Below the pieces are notes generated by a model, which was given only the letters and a program-made list of their open reading frames with translations, had not been told where the DNA came from and made no database searches. Positions 10,905-22,150 of a DNA stretch of 64,000 nucleotides are shown one piece after another (within the stretch, counting starts at the first letter, position 1; every line of letters starts with the position of its first letter). The DNA is from Apus apus (Eukaryota > Chordata > Aves > Apodiformes > Apodidae), in NCBI RefSeq assembly GCF_020740795.1, contig NC_067291.1, positions 14,636,780-14,700,779 on the forward strand. The letters run 5' to 3'. A program made the translations under genes and the position numbers.

Positions 10905-12879
10905 CTGCAGGGATTTTGGTGAGGAGCATGCCTGTGTCCAATCCCAACACTCACGGCAATGCTGCTGCCTGCCTTGGAGGCCAGGTAGGAGTTGTGGCTG
11001 CTTGGGCAAGCTATCTTTTCTGCATGGAGAAGCCCTGAAGGACCTTTTCCCTGGACTGCAACACAGCCCTGAGGAATGAGTTAGACCTTGGGAGCACCAG
11101 CGTCAATAATTCACGGCAGGAGGTGAGGCAGGAGGGACGTGCCCACAATTGCTTGTTGAATTTGGACTCTTTTGCAGGTGCTGGAGAAGCGGGAGGTAGG
11201 AAGCGCGTGAGCAGAGCCTGAGTCAGGCAGCTTATCTGGCCATCTGCCTCTGCTTGAGGTCATCCACCCGTGGAGCGTGGGAGGGCTGTGTGGCTCCAGG
11301 TCTCCGCCGGGTCAGGGCTGCGACCCACTGGCAGCCTGGGAATGCTGCGTCTGCTCTCTTGGCATTCTGTGGTTTCCCCCAGGACCCTGAGTGTTGGGCT
11401 GGGGTGTACAGGGATGAACTCAGCTTTGCTGGGGAAGAGAGGGCTGATCTGTAGACTTTGTGCTTGCAGGGGAGAAAGACTCTTGAGAAAGACCTCAGGC
11501 TGTGAAAAACAAGGTAAAATACCAATCCAACAACACAAAAAAAAAAAAAAAAAAAAAGAACCCAACAAGAAACCTTCCTTAACTTTATCTGTGTTTCCAA
11601 ACAATTTGGTGGCTGGAGCAGGATGCTATCCATGGGATTTCAGCCCTGATGTCTCCAGACTGCAAAGCAAAACTGCAGTATTTTTGGGAAGATGGGGTAG
11701 AAAGGAGGTAGAAAAATGTTGGGTGGTAGAGATGATGTAGCAAAGGCAGACAATGTTTCTCAAGCAACCCTTTTTTTCTGTGAATTAGGCCCACTCTCCC
11801 CACCTTGTAGGTGTTCCTCATGGCTGCCTTGTGCTGGCAGGGAAGCCGAGCTGGAGGCAGCAGACCCTGATGCTCTGTGCATCCAAACTGGGTCCTCCTT
11901 GCTCATTTTTGAAACCTCAGGACAATCATGCTGCTGACTTCAGTGCTGACTTTCTGCTGTAAGAGAGGAGGACTGCATGCAGATCTGCCTGTCTACTTTA
12001 GTTACATGGGGGACCAAACAGAGCTGGGTAAAATATTTTGGAGAAAATGACTTGGATTTTATCATCTAAGTAGTATTATAATGTGATTGGTCTAAACAGG
12101 TTTTTTTCTACACGCAAGGGTAGGTATCGGGTAGCACTTAAATAAAATAGTAGCTAATAAAAGCCTCGTGTTTCCTTCTGCCTGTCTGTTAAAAGCATAA
12201 TTCAGCTGTCTCTTGTCCTATTCTGTGATGTGAATCTGTCCTGCAAAACATTTAAGTCACATGAAGTGTCTGTTGAGTTTTATCAACAAGAACTACAATG
12301 ACAGGGTTTTGGTACAATTTGTTCAAAACTTTTGGCTTGTTCTGGTAGCTAAATATTCCGTAAATAAAACCTGTAGCAATTGCCTTTCTTAAATCTGCAG
12401 TTATCTTCCTAAAAATCAGAAGCCAAAGTTGATTTCTGCAAAGCCAAGAACAGACCAGTGCCCTTTATCCTGGATAGACTGCTCTCTTAATGCTGTTTTC
12501 TAAGGAAAAATAACTCTTCTGTGGTTTGCCAATACCCTCTAGGGGCTGTTGAAACAATTTAATGTCAAGTTTGGGTTTTGATTGCTTCACTTTGTTGCTC
12601 CATTGCAGAAACCAAAGTGCAGAATTCCTCCCTTCACCCTGCTCTGCCTTCCCTCCCTGCTCAGCCTGAGTTCAGTTTTTGGAGGGTGTGAGGGTGCTGG
12701 AGGCACAGGCTCTGCAAGCCAGGCTGCAAGAGCACCCGCAGAACAGGAGCACTGGGGTGTCACCTGGTGCTTCACATTTGAAGTCCACTACTGACAGTGC
12801 ACCAGGAATGCATTTTTCTCCATGCCTTACATTAGTAAGAACAAGAGAATGATGTTTTCTTCTCTTTGTTCCTCTGCAG

Positions 12880-14709
12880 GCAAGAGCTCTGTCACCATGT
12901 CAGTCAGTGTCCACGAAAACCGTAAATCCCGGACGAGCACCGGCTCCATGAACATCTTGCTGTTTCACAAAGCTTCCCACCCGGACTGTGTCTTGTCCCA
13001 TCTGAACACCCTGCGGAAGCACTGCATGTTCACTGATGTCACCCTTTGGGCAGGAAACCGATCGTTCCCATGTCACCGGGCAGTGCTGGCTGCCTCCAGC
13101 AGATACTTTGAAGCCATGTTTAGCAACGGCCTCCGGGAAAGCCTGGATGATGAGGTGAACTTCCATGACAGCCTCCACCCAGAGGTGCTGGAGCTGCTGC
13201 TGGACTTTGCTTATTCCTCTCGGATCATCATCAATGAGGAGAATGCTGAGTCCCTGCTGGAGGCCGGAGACATGCTCCAGTTCCATGATGTCCGAGATGC
13301 GGCAGCTGAGTTCCTGGAGAAGAACCTCTACCCTTCCAACTGCCTGGGCATGATGCTGCTCTCAGATGCTCATCAGTGCCGGCGGCTCTATGAGCTTTCC
13401 TGGAGGATGTGCCTGGTCAACTTTGAGACTGTTCACAAGAGTGAGGACTTCAACAACCTTTCCAAGGACACTCTGCTGGACCTCATTTCCAGTGATGAGC
13501 TGGAAATTGAGGATGAAGAAAAGGTCTTCAAGGCTGTCATCCAGTGGGTGAAATATGATCTGGATGAGCGGAAAGCTTACCTCCCAGAACTTCTGAAGAA
13601 CGTTCGTCTGGCCTTGCTTCCTTCTGAATGCCTCAAGGAAGCCTTAGCTTGTGAGGACTTGATCATGGTGGATGAAAGGAACAAGCTTGTCTTGGATGAA
13701 GCTATTCAGTGCAAGAAGAAGATCCTCCAGAATGATGGGGTGGTCACCAGTCCCTGTGCCAGGCCTCGCAAAGCTGGGCACACCTTGCTGATTCTGGGAG
13801 GACAGACCTTCATGTGTGATAAGATCTACCAAGTGGATCACAAAGCAAAGGAAATTATCCCCAAAGCAGACCTGCCAAGTCCACGGAAGGAGTTTAGTGC
13901 CTGTGCCATTGGCTGCAAGGTATATATCACCGGAGGCCGGGGCTCAGAAAACGGGGTCTCAAAAGATGTGTGGGTGTATGACACTGTTCATGAGGAATGG
14001 TCAAAAGCTGCTCCCATGTTAATTGCTCGATTTGGCCATGGCTCAGCTGAACTGGAAAACTGCTTGTATGTGGTTGGTGGACATACTGCAGTAGCTGGAG
14101 TCTTTCCTGCATCTCCTTCTGTTTCCTTGAAGCAAGTAGAGAAGTATGATCCCATATCCAACAAATGGACTATGGTGGCTCCTTTGAGAGATGGAGTGAG
14201 CAATGCTGCGGTGGTGAGCGCCAGGCTCAAGCTTTTTGTCTTTGGTGGGACCAGCATTCACCGAGACATGGTGTCCAAAGTCCAGTGCTATGATCCAGCT
14301 GAGAATCGGTGGATGATCAAGGCTGAGTGCCCACAGCCCTGGCGCTACACGGCAGCTGCGGTCCTGGGCAGCCAGATCTTCATCATGGGAGGAGACACCG
14401 AGTTCACGGCAGCATCTGCCTACCGCTTTGACTGCGAGACGGACCAGTGGACACGCATTGGGGACATGACAGCCAAGCGCATGTCGTGCCATGCTTTGGC
14501 CTCGGGGAATAAACTCTATGTGGTGGGGGGTTACTTTGGGACTCAGAGGTGCAAAACGCTGGACTGCTATGACCCTATGTCAGACACATGGAACTGTATC
14601 ACAACGGTGCCTTACTCGCTCATCCCCACCGCCTTTGTCAGCACCTGGAAGCACCTGCCATCATGATGAGGGTTAGTGCTTGGGGGCTTGTATCCAGGAG
14701 GTCAATGAG
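12880..14709 (+). other. KLHL25: KLHL25 coding exon (exon 2) with splice boundaries
   Basis: The acceptor tract TCTCTTTGTTCCTCTGCAG ends at 12,879, leaving 17 nt of 5'UTR before the ATG. After the stop at 14,664-14,666 a near-perfect donor GAG|GTAAGGG follows 14,709. The exon therefore holds the whole CDS and 43 nt of 3'UTR. Because the predicted junction is less than 50-55 nt past the stop, splicing there should not trigger nonsense-mediated decay. If the donor is skipped, contiguous AATAAA signals exist further on, for example at 16,368-16,373. Confidence 0.7.
12897..14666 (+). CDS. KLHL25: KLHL25, BTB-BACK-Kelch adaptor of a CUL3 ubiquitin ligase (589 aa)
   Basis: The single-exon CDS encodes 589 residues, the usual vertebrate KLHL25 (ENC2) length. 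BTB spans about 46-114, BACK about 149-250, and six Kelch blades about 295-585, each with a double glycine at 301/302, 346/347, 394/395, 450/451, 498/499 and 544/545. BTB-BACK binds CUL3 and the Kelch propeller binds substrate; reported targets are hypophosphorylated 4E-BP1 and ATP-citrate lyase. The open frame extends 25 codons upstream to 12,822, but those codons cross the 3' splice site. The ATG at 12,897 has context caccATGt and starts MSVSVHE as in the family, so it is the true start. No frameshift or missing motif is seen. Adjacency to AKAP13 supports orthology. Confidence 0.97.
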   Translation: MSVSVHENRKSRTSTGSMNILLFHKASHPDCVLSHLNTLRKHCMFTDVTLWAGNRSFPCHRAVLAASSRYFEAMFSNGLRESLDDEVNFHDSLHPEVLELLLDFAYSSRIIINEENAESLLEAGDMLQFHDVRDAAAEFLEKNLYPSNCLGMMLLSDAHQCRRLYELSWRMCLVNFETVHKSEDFNNLSKDTLLDLISSDELEIEDEEKVFKAVIQWVKYDLDERKAYLPELLKNVRLALLPSECLKEALACEDLIMVDERNKLVLDEAIQCKKKILQNDGVVTSPCARPRKAGHTLLILGGQTFMCDKIYQVDHKAKEIIPKADLPSPRKEFSACAIGCKVYITGGRGSENGVSKDVWVYDTVHEEWSKAAPMLIARFGHGSAELENCLYVVGGHTAVAGVFPASPSVSLKQVEKYDPISNKWTMVAPLRDGVSNAAVVSARLKLFVFGGTSIHRDMVSKVQCYDPAENRWMIKAECPQPWRYTAAAVLGSQIFIMGGDTEFTAASAYRFDCETDQWTRIGDMTAKRMSCHALASGNKLYVVGGYFGTQRCKTLDCYDPMSDTWNCITTVPYSLIPTAFVSTWKHLPS

Positions 14710-16127
14710 GTAAGGGTCTTTTCTTAAATTGAAACTTGCTGTCTTGCCTCAGTTGTATCTCCATACACCATGCTGAAGCCACAGGTTCCAGGTTCCTCAT
14801 GTTTTAGGAGAAGAGTGCATTTAAAGGTGGGATGCAGTGCCAGAAAAGCATAATCATCTCTGCCATGTTGTAAGTCTAGGTAGCTCCCAGGTCTTTCATT
14901 TCTGGATGGTTCCCTCAGTATCTGAAGCAAAATCTTCATGGGTGGTTGCAGGCAGTTTGATATTCTTGCTGGATATCTGGGTGATTTATTTGGAGCGAGT
15001 GAATATGTAGGCAAGTGATCCTTGGGATGCTGGTGGATCTTGCAACTCTTTTTGTGCTCTGTATTTTCATTTCAGTGGGTAGCAGAAGTTTAGAAGCCAC
15101 AGTGCATTTGATGGTCCTGGTATTTATTTAACATCCAGACTGTTGCTTGTTAAATCAGAACTTCTGAGACTTCTGTGTGAGACCTGAGTGGGAGGGAAGG
15201 GGTTTTGTAACCAGAAGGAGAATGTGTTTATTGGTGTTTTGGGGTGTGTGAGAGTAAGATAGTTGGTGGAAACTCTTGATGTCCTCATCTCATTCTGATG
15301 CTTCAGTTCTCGCTTGGTCATAGAAGGTGCTATTGCAATGCCATTTGGACAGGACTGTTGGTTCCTCCCCCGTGGGATGCTTTGTTGCCATTCTGGTTAC
15401 CAGCTTTGCTCCACAGAGCTCTGTATGTCTTCACCAATCTGTGCCCTCATGTAGGTGGGCAGACAAAGGCCAAAAACTATTCCCAGCTTGCATTGTGAAA
15501 GCAAACAGGCAACACTTGGATAGCATCATCTTCCTGGGAAGTCCATGACACCTCTGCTAGCTTAGTGCAGGTTTCACAGTACTGACAACGTACACAACCC
15601 TGCTTTAGTGATTAGAGACTACCTCTCAGCTCTCTGAAGGAGCTGGGAAACCCTCTTGTAGGGGGCCGGGATTGACAGGCTTTCACTTACGGGTTTGTTT
15701 GGAAGGTGGGGACTGTGGGCAGGGAAATTCTCCCATAGAGTCATCAAAATCCACTTCACTTAATACAGGGAAGAAAGAATGCTGCCCAAACCCTCTCACT
15801 TCCCTGCTTCCCACTTGGTGTGGTTGGTGTGCCTGGGAATTGCCCAGCAGCTGAAATTACTGGCATCTCCCAGAGATCATCTCTTTTGATGCCAGCTGGG
15901 AACCAAGCAGGAGCTCCTGGCACCTCTGCCAGGCATTTGCCCAGCATGACCACCCTCTTTTATCCATCCAGAACATTATGCTGGCCTTTGATTTGTGAAA
16001 CACCTGGTTTTAACATGAGCTGGACCACAGTGAGGGCAGGGCAAGAGTGGAAAGGGTTAAAATGAGATCTCTGACAGCTTTCCCAGCACTGGAAGATAAT
16101 GGCCTTTCCAAATTCTCCTCCTCAGGC

Positions 16128-16320
16128 GTTGCCTAGCATCTGTCACAGTGACTTAGTAATCTAATTAACTATTAAATATTGCAGCAAAGAGTTTGAGGAC
16201 TCCATAATTTTCAACTCAGGTCAATGGGGCCTCCTTTAAGAGCCATCCTAGAGCTGAAAATTAATTTTCTCTGGTAGCAGATGCATCTGAATATTAAAAC
16301 TCAACACCAGCTACACTGAA
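16128..16320. promoter_or_regulatory. Candidate conserved noncoding element (X-box-like, homeodomain sites)
   Basis: The block starts with GTTGCCTAGCATC, close to an RFX X-box. It continues with closely spaced AT-rich cores such as TAATCTAATTAACTATTAA and AAATTAATTTT, plus CAGATGCATCTG near 16,280. Its texture resembles conserved vertebrate enhancers. Only motif content is seen; conservation was not tested. Confidence 0.25.
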
Positions 16321-19023
16321 TAGAAACAGGCAATATTTTGAGGTGGGAGTTGATTGTTCAGCCACTGAATAAAAAGCAGTCTCTCAAGACAGACATTATT
16401 TTCCTCTCCTGCCTTTTTCCCCTGTACAGTATTTGGGTTGTTCAGACTTAATAAACAGCTTTGTGGGGGTTATACAGATTTCCCCCCCTGTAAACTGGAG
16501 TCTGGCACAACTATAAGAAAGCTAGGAACTGTAATAAGCCAACCTACAAATAAAACTGGTGAAAAGTCACTGTGTGAGGGTTTTATGTGCTTTTTTGGCT
16601 TCGCCTCCACTCCTCAGTTGAAAGAAGTATTTAAAATACACAAGTTCTTGCCAGACAGCATGTCTCTTTACTCCATTTTTCTAGAGATTTTTTTTTTAAA
16701 GAAACCTAAGTTATTGTTATGGCCTCAGCCATGGTGACAGCTCCTTAAATAAAGCACTGAGACTGATGAGTGAAGGCCAGACCTAAATGTGTAGTCCATA
16801 CCACACCAGCCATGTCCCACATGCTTTCCTTGGCTGATTTGCCTGCACCTGTGCCAAAACTGAGCTCAGAAACTGGGGTATCTGGCTATAGAGTCCTGCA
16901 ACTACTGCCTTATCCTACAGCAGGTCTTGTCGCGGATCTTCTGCCTTTCAGCTCCCACCGTGCAAGGTCACCTCTGCAACATCCATTCTGGTCCCTGTGG
17001 GATCCTTCAAGGGGCACCCAGAAGGCAGCGTGGCCAGCACGTGCCCAGGTGCTGGTGTGCCTTGGTACTGCTAATCCTATGGCAACTCCTTAGCTGTAGA
17101 AGGCTCAGGAGGGACCATCCAAGGTGCCCTCAGAACAGAGCAAGCTGGGGGAGTGGGGAAAGGCCTGGGCAATCACACAGTTGGAAACAGCACTTTGGAC
17201 TCATGAAAAAGGCAGCCTTCTTGCCTATAAACTGGTGAGGTTGCATTCAGTACCAGCCCTGAAACCCAAATAATGCATCCTTAATAAAAGCTGATCAGAA
17301 AACAGCAAGCCTGCTTTTCATTTAAAGCATAAAGCTGATCAGCTGGAAATGTTTCCTCAGGGGCATGGCCTTCACCCTTCCCAGCTGGAGTCAGGGCACC
17401 TTCCGGCAGAGGTCCCAGGGCCCCTGCCAAGGATGCCATGCGACATTAATTTAGGGTTTATTGCTGGCAGTTAATTCCAGGGATCAAGTGTGATTAGCAA
17501 TATGAAATGTGGAAGCCTGGTCTCCTCCCACCCATGGTCATGGAGCCACGAGGAGGCAAATTGTTACAAAAGGGAAATAAAATACTGAGCATTCTGCTAA
17601 TAAAGACTCTCCGTGTTTATAAACACAGGCAAAGCCCAGCCAGGAGCTCAGGGGATGATGCTGGGTGGTCTGTTGCAGTCCTGGGCCATGACAGTTGATA
17701 AGGACAACTCTACACCTCCAAAGAGGTGATTTCAGGCAGTACCAGGAACAGGTTCTCCAAGCTGCCTGTCTCCAAATTCAAAGTGGCTTCTCCAACCATC
17801 TGTCCTGTGTGATGCTTCCATTTTCATTGGGCAGAGTAACAGATGAGCTTGGGCTAGAGAGGGGAGCATTCAGCTAGGGATGAGGATGGTCACGGGGGAA
17901 GAGGGAGCTGCTCACAGATTGCACATAGGGAAGATGAGATGGAAAGGGAAGTTGCTGCATCCTTCTGTGCTGGCTTCTGAACCACAACCCTCCTCTGGGG
18001 TGGAGATGTTAGAGTTCCCATCTCAAAACAGTTACGTAGCAGCTTGGAGCCACGTGTTCCCCTCCTGGTGCCTTTCAGCTCCTGCAGGACCCTCCTCATG
18101 GTCTGGGTGTTAGGAAGCTGAGACTGGTGGCCCCGCACTGCTCAAGCACTTATTCCTCAGGCTCATCTGAAAGCTCAAGAGCCCATTTTGTGGCTCCCAC
18201 CTGAGCCATTTAGTGGATTTGGCTCCTGCGAAGGCTGCAAGGTGGCACCAGCAGCTGGTGCCCACTGTTGGGTGGCTGCTGAGCAGCTGAGGTTGCAAGT
18301 TTTGTGGCAGCTCTGGTACCTAAAAGGTGAACTTCGGCCCCAAAGCTCCTGCAAGGATTTAGGCAGTGTGCCAGGCCCAGAACTGTATTCTGGTGCCATG
18401 GTTACACTTAAATTTCAGATCTGTTCAGTGACTTTTCCTGATTATTTAATTACAGCTTAGATAACAAGGCTTTTTGCAAAGGCAGTTTTACTGCTGCCTG
18501 GTTTGGCTTTTCTTGCACATGGAGCAGCACTTGGTCAGAATTTACCTCATAAGAAGCTGCAGGATAATCTCCCAGCTCCTAAATGCTGCAGTTTACCTGC
18601 ATGCTGCTGGGTTGGTTTGCTTGCAACCTGTACAGCCTCACTGGTATTGCCAGAACAAAGTCACAGCCAGTTCCTCTTAGTGGCTCCTAGGAAAACCATT
18701 TGCATGTGCATAATAGCAAGGCCGGATAAACAGGGACTGCAGTTTTTTTGCTGCTGCTGCTCTTTCCAAGCAGCTGGTTGTCTCTGAAGCCAGTTTATCA
18801 GGAGCGTTGGAAGGGAGTGGTTGGCCTGGGGAGGAAAGTCGATGAAAATCAGGCTTTTCCTAACCCTGGGCAGATGGAAACATGTGCAGTCTGAGTTTGG
18901 TCCCAGACTGGATTAATCAACCCCATAGAAACATCAGTCATATGGATGGTTTTGGAGGAACGGGTGGAAAAAAAGGGTCTTTTTGTTTTGTCTGTTCAAG
19001 TTCTTGGGCCCTCCTCCCCGCCC

Positions 19024-19070
19024 TAAAAAAAAAAATTAAAAAAAAGAAAGAAGAAAAAAAAGAAAAAAAG
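19024..19070. repeat. A/G-rich low-complexity tract
   Basis: Purine-only run of A with scattered G (interrupted once by TT) within the probable KLHL25 3'UTR intron. Simple sequence, no wider repeat structure. Confidence 0.7.
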
Positions 19071-20627
19071 CTAGAACTCTATTTCCCTCAACTTTTCATT
19101 CCCTTGTCATGTCTACAGAAGTTTCCTGGCTGGCTCTGCCCAGCTCCCCAGTGTTCTGAGCCCTCCCCAGCTGAACGCCCACTCTCTCCCCTATCCTGTG
19201 AAAGAACACACCCCAAACTCCAGTAAACCAGCTGTTTTCCACCATCACCTGTATGGGATTCTGGGTGGGCTGGTTACCCCAATACTGCTAATGTGCAACC
19301 GCTTTTCTGGTGCATTGTGCCAGCTGTGCCCTGCAACAGCTAAACCAAGCATCACATCTGTTAATAATGAGCTTTGTCTTTCCCTCCCCAGGTGCCAGAG
19401 TCACATCCATGTCCCTGGTCTCGCTGCTGGACTCAACGCAGCTGCTGAGTCCCCTCCTGTCCTCCAGCACAGGACTCTGAGGAACCTTTCTCATCCCTTC
19501 CCAGCACCAGGAGCAGGAAGCACAGCTGGCCCTGCCACCAGCCCCACGACATGGGAGCACAAAGGGCCACCCAGCCTCACCACTGGCTGCTGCGCAGGGA
19601 CAGTGAGGAGCTGGAAGCACTGGCTGCTGGGATGGAGCTGGGTATGGGGATATGGGGACAGCTCATGGGTGCTGGTGGACTGAGGACTGGGGAGATGGAG
19701 GGTGGGCACCAGGCTGCATCCCTTGGCAAGCACAGCATGTGTTGCTGTTAGGTGCTTTTTGTTACTCAGTTGAGAGGGCTAAGAGATATTATTTTTTTAA
19801 CGTGGCAAGGGCTGCTGTTTGGGTGAATTGGAAGTGTTTTTTAAAGGGAAAAGGGGCTGGGGCAGCCCAGCAGAGAGCACCTGCCTCTCCCCCCACCCCC
19901 TGGCTCTTCTGTGGAGGTGATGGCAGCCGAAACATTAAAGCATGGGAGCACTAGGTACCTCAGCAAAACAGGGCAGGTGCCTTTTGCTTTGCACTTTGGG
20001 CCCTTTACCCCCGCTACCCACAACCCTTTCCTTGCCGCAGCCGGTTGCGATTTATTCAGAGGGCAGGCAGCTCCCTGTGCACAGCTGCTGGGAAAAGCAC
20101 AGCCAGCTCTGTTAGCGTGCCAAGGCACCGGCACCGCTGCCCAGATATTCAGCAGATAAAACTCACCGCGTGCTCAGAGCCGGTCTTCTGAGCTTCCCCA
20201 CCGCGCTCGCACAGCAGCGCGTGGGTGAGGGCGTAATTAGCAAGTGAGCAGGAGCAGAGGTGCAGCGGGGGAAAGCCTGTGCCTCTAGCCGGGTCTCAGA
20301 GAGAAAAGGAGCAAACTGGGGGGGAGCGTGGCAGGGCAGGCTGGGGATTGATCCCCTCCTTCCCACTGTGCCATTCATCCTGACTCTACCTAGGAGCAGT
20401 GGGAGCTTTTCTGGTGGCATGTTGTCTGCCAGGTTATCCATGTGTGTTGGCTGCCGACTGTTTGCATTTATCCATCAGCCTGGGCTGCTCCTCATTCACA
20501 CTGTGGAGAAGGGCACGTGGATTTTGGCTGTCTATACAGGGATGCAGCTCCTGGCTGGCATCTTCCAGGGCTGGCCACCACCAAAGGCTGATCCTGTACC
20601 GCCTCAGCATCCCGCTTCTCTCTGCAG

Positions 20628-20915
20628 CAGATCTAGTCCTGCAGATGCTCCAGGTTTGCCTTTAGCCCCTGGATTAGGTTAAGCTGTAGCCTGGCCAGCT
20701 GAATGATGCAATGTGATGAAAAGCCTTGACATGGCTTCAAACAACAAAGGTCTTTTCGGAGCAGTGAGCGCCTGTTGCTGCCGGGAAGAGAATACACTTT
20801 GTGCCCAGCTGGTCTGTGATGCTCTGAATGACGTTTATTTACATTTTCTAGGGTTGGTTGTTTTTTTTTTTCCTCCAGCTGCCTGCGAACTTTAATAAAA
20901 ATGATGATCTGGGAA
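20628..20915 (+). other. KLHL25: Probable 3'-terminal noncoding exon of KLHL25
   Basis: A pyrimidine-rich acceptor, CTTCTCTCTGCAGCAG, offers tandem AGs at 20,627 and 20,630. About 265 nt further lies AATAAA (20,894-20,899), followed by a GT-rich element TTTGTGTGTTTTT from about 20,920. Acceptor, polyadenylation signal and downstream element together look like a terminal exon. It would pair with the donor at 14,709/14,710. The long span between the human KLHL25 CDS and its transcript end, as I recall it, is consistent. The link is inferred. Confidence 0.45.
20894..20899 (+). terminator. KLHL25: AATAAA polyadenylation signal, probable KLHL25 end
   Basis: Canonical hexamer in TTTAATAAAAATG with a GT/T-rich downstream element about 20 nt later. 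Predicted cleavage is at about 20,912-20,918. Confidence 0.5.
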
Positions 20916-22059
20916 ACCGTTTGTGTGTTTTTCACAGGAGTCTTCGTTCTTAAGCAAGTTGGATTTAGGTCTAATAACAGGGCTGAGGAATAATAACAGG
21001 GTTGGCGCTCCATGGGGCGGTTCACAAACAACCTCCTAAGCAGCCAGCCCAGCTGTAATTATTATTGCTTCAACACTTGGGAAACTGAGGCACAATGTCA
21101 AATGTCTTTTCCAAGGTCAGTGGTAGATCTGGGAATAAAGTCCAGGGCTCCTTATGTCCTGAGGACATCATGTGTCTCCTTCTCTGTGGCTGCTCTCACT
21201 CAACTTGACCGTGCCATGATTCTAAGACACCTTGCAAGTCCGTAATGCTAATATATGCCAAATAGGTCAAGGGGGCCCATCCCAGACACAGCTGTACTCC
21301 TGCAGGGAAAGCCAGTAATGTCTAAGGAAGACTAGAATTTATACTTCTGTTTTCCTTATTTGCCTTATCTTGGCTGCTGCAGCTCCCAAGAAGGGGGCCC
21401 ACTGACAGGCAAGATGGGCTTTCCAGCTGGGGCTCCTGTTCACACTTCTCTTCCATGCACATCTCCCCATCCCAAAGGAGCTGGGATCTGATCCAGGCCG
21501 GCTCTGGGAATGGTCTGGGCTTCCCCCACTACAAGACTAGCACTTCCAGCTTTGCTGAGGATGGGGAGCGTGAGAGCATCGCTCAGAGCAGCTAACAGAC
21601 ACCAGGCAAAATGCAACAACCTTGCACATTCATAATTGTCTCCCCTTACTGCCAGGAGCTTAGGAAGCAAAACTTCCGACAGGTGTCATGCATGGTCTGA
21701 AAGGGATGTGGGGCCTGAGTTTCTGAGCTGTAAAGGAGACTGGGAACATATGCCCTTGTCTGCGGGAGCTGGGTGGGCAGCAGTGTTAGCTGACATAAGT
21801 TGGGCAGATACAAATGTAAAGCTCTATAGAAAAAAGTTCATTAAAGAGCCTTTTGGGAAGCCAATTCAGGGTAGAAATTACTGTTTGATGAGCAGGACAG
21901 GAATAAAGCGAGTGTGTGAATGAAATCCCTTTCAGTTTTGTTGATTCAGGTTTTACATGGGACACTGGGACTTTAAATACCAGCTCTGGAGGCTTTGCCA
22001 CTGGCTAGCTTTGATATGAGCCATGCAAAGATCTGCTCTTTTGTATTTATTCTGGAGCT

Positions 22060-22150
22060 TGCCTGAAAGACAATTCAAAAGCAATCACCATCTGCTGTCA
22101 CAGCAGCAACCTGTTGCTATGGAATTAAATGCAATGCAAAATACAAAGGT
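22060..22150. promoter_or_regulatory. Candidate enhancer block with RFX half-site and E-box
   Basis: GTTGCTATGG at 22,113-22,122 matches an RFX X-box half-site (GTTGCYATGG). Nearby are a CATCTG E-box at about 22,089 and AT-rich cores (GGAATTAAATGCAATGC). The grouping suggests a regulatory element, but function and conservation are untested. Confidence 0.2.

Larger units (their letters stand above)
2412..12879 (+). other. KLHL25: KLHL25 intron 1
   Basis: This 10.5-kb interval lies between the CpG-island donor and the acceptor CCTCTGCAG ending at 12,879. It contains an 18-T run at 3190-3207, a 21-A run at 11,537-11,557, the minisatellite at 7685-7835 and an antisense coding-like ORF at 10,698-10,904. 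No sense-strand exon was recognised. The remaining short ORFs have no recognisable family features. Confidence 0.6.
14710..20627 (+). other. KLHL25: Probable KLHL25 3'UTR intron (noncoding)
   Basis: This interval lies between the donor after the CDS and a good acceptor (CCCGCTTCTCTCTGCAG) at about 20,627. It has AATAAA hexamers at 16,368, about 16,450, 16,747 and 17,282 that could end an unspliced form. An A/G-rich tract lies at 19,024-19,070. An AT-rich block at 16,128-16,320 looks like a noncoding regulatory element. No protein family was recognised in the ORFs. Confidence 0.45.

Noticed and set aside
12822-12896. In-frame upstream extension of KLHL25 (25 extra codons)
   Set aside because: It spans the intron's pyrimidine tract and 3' splice site; the family start MSVSVHE lies at 12,897.
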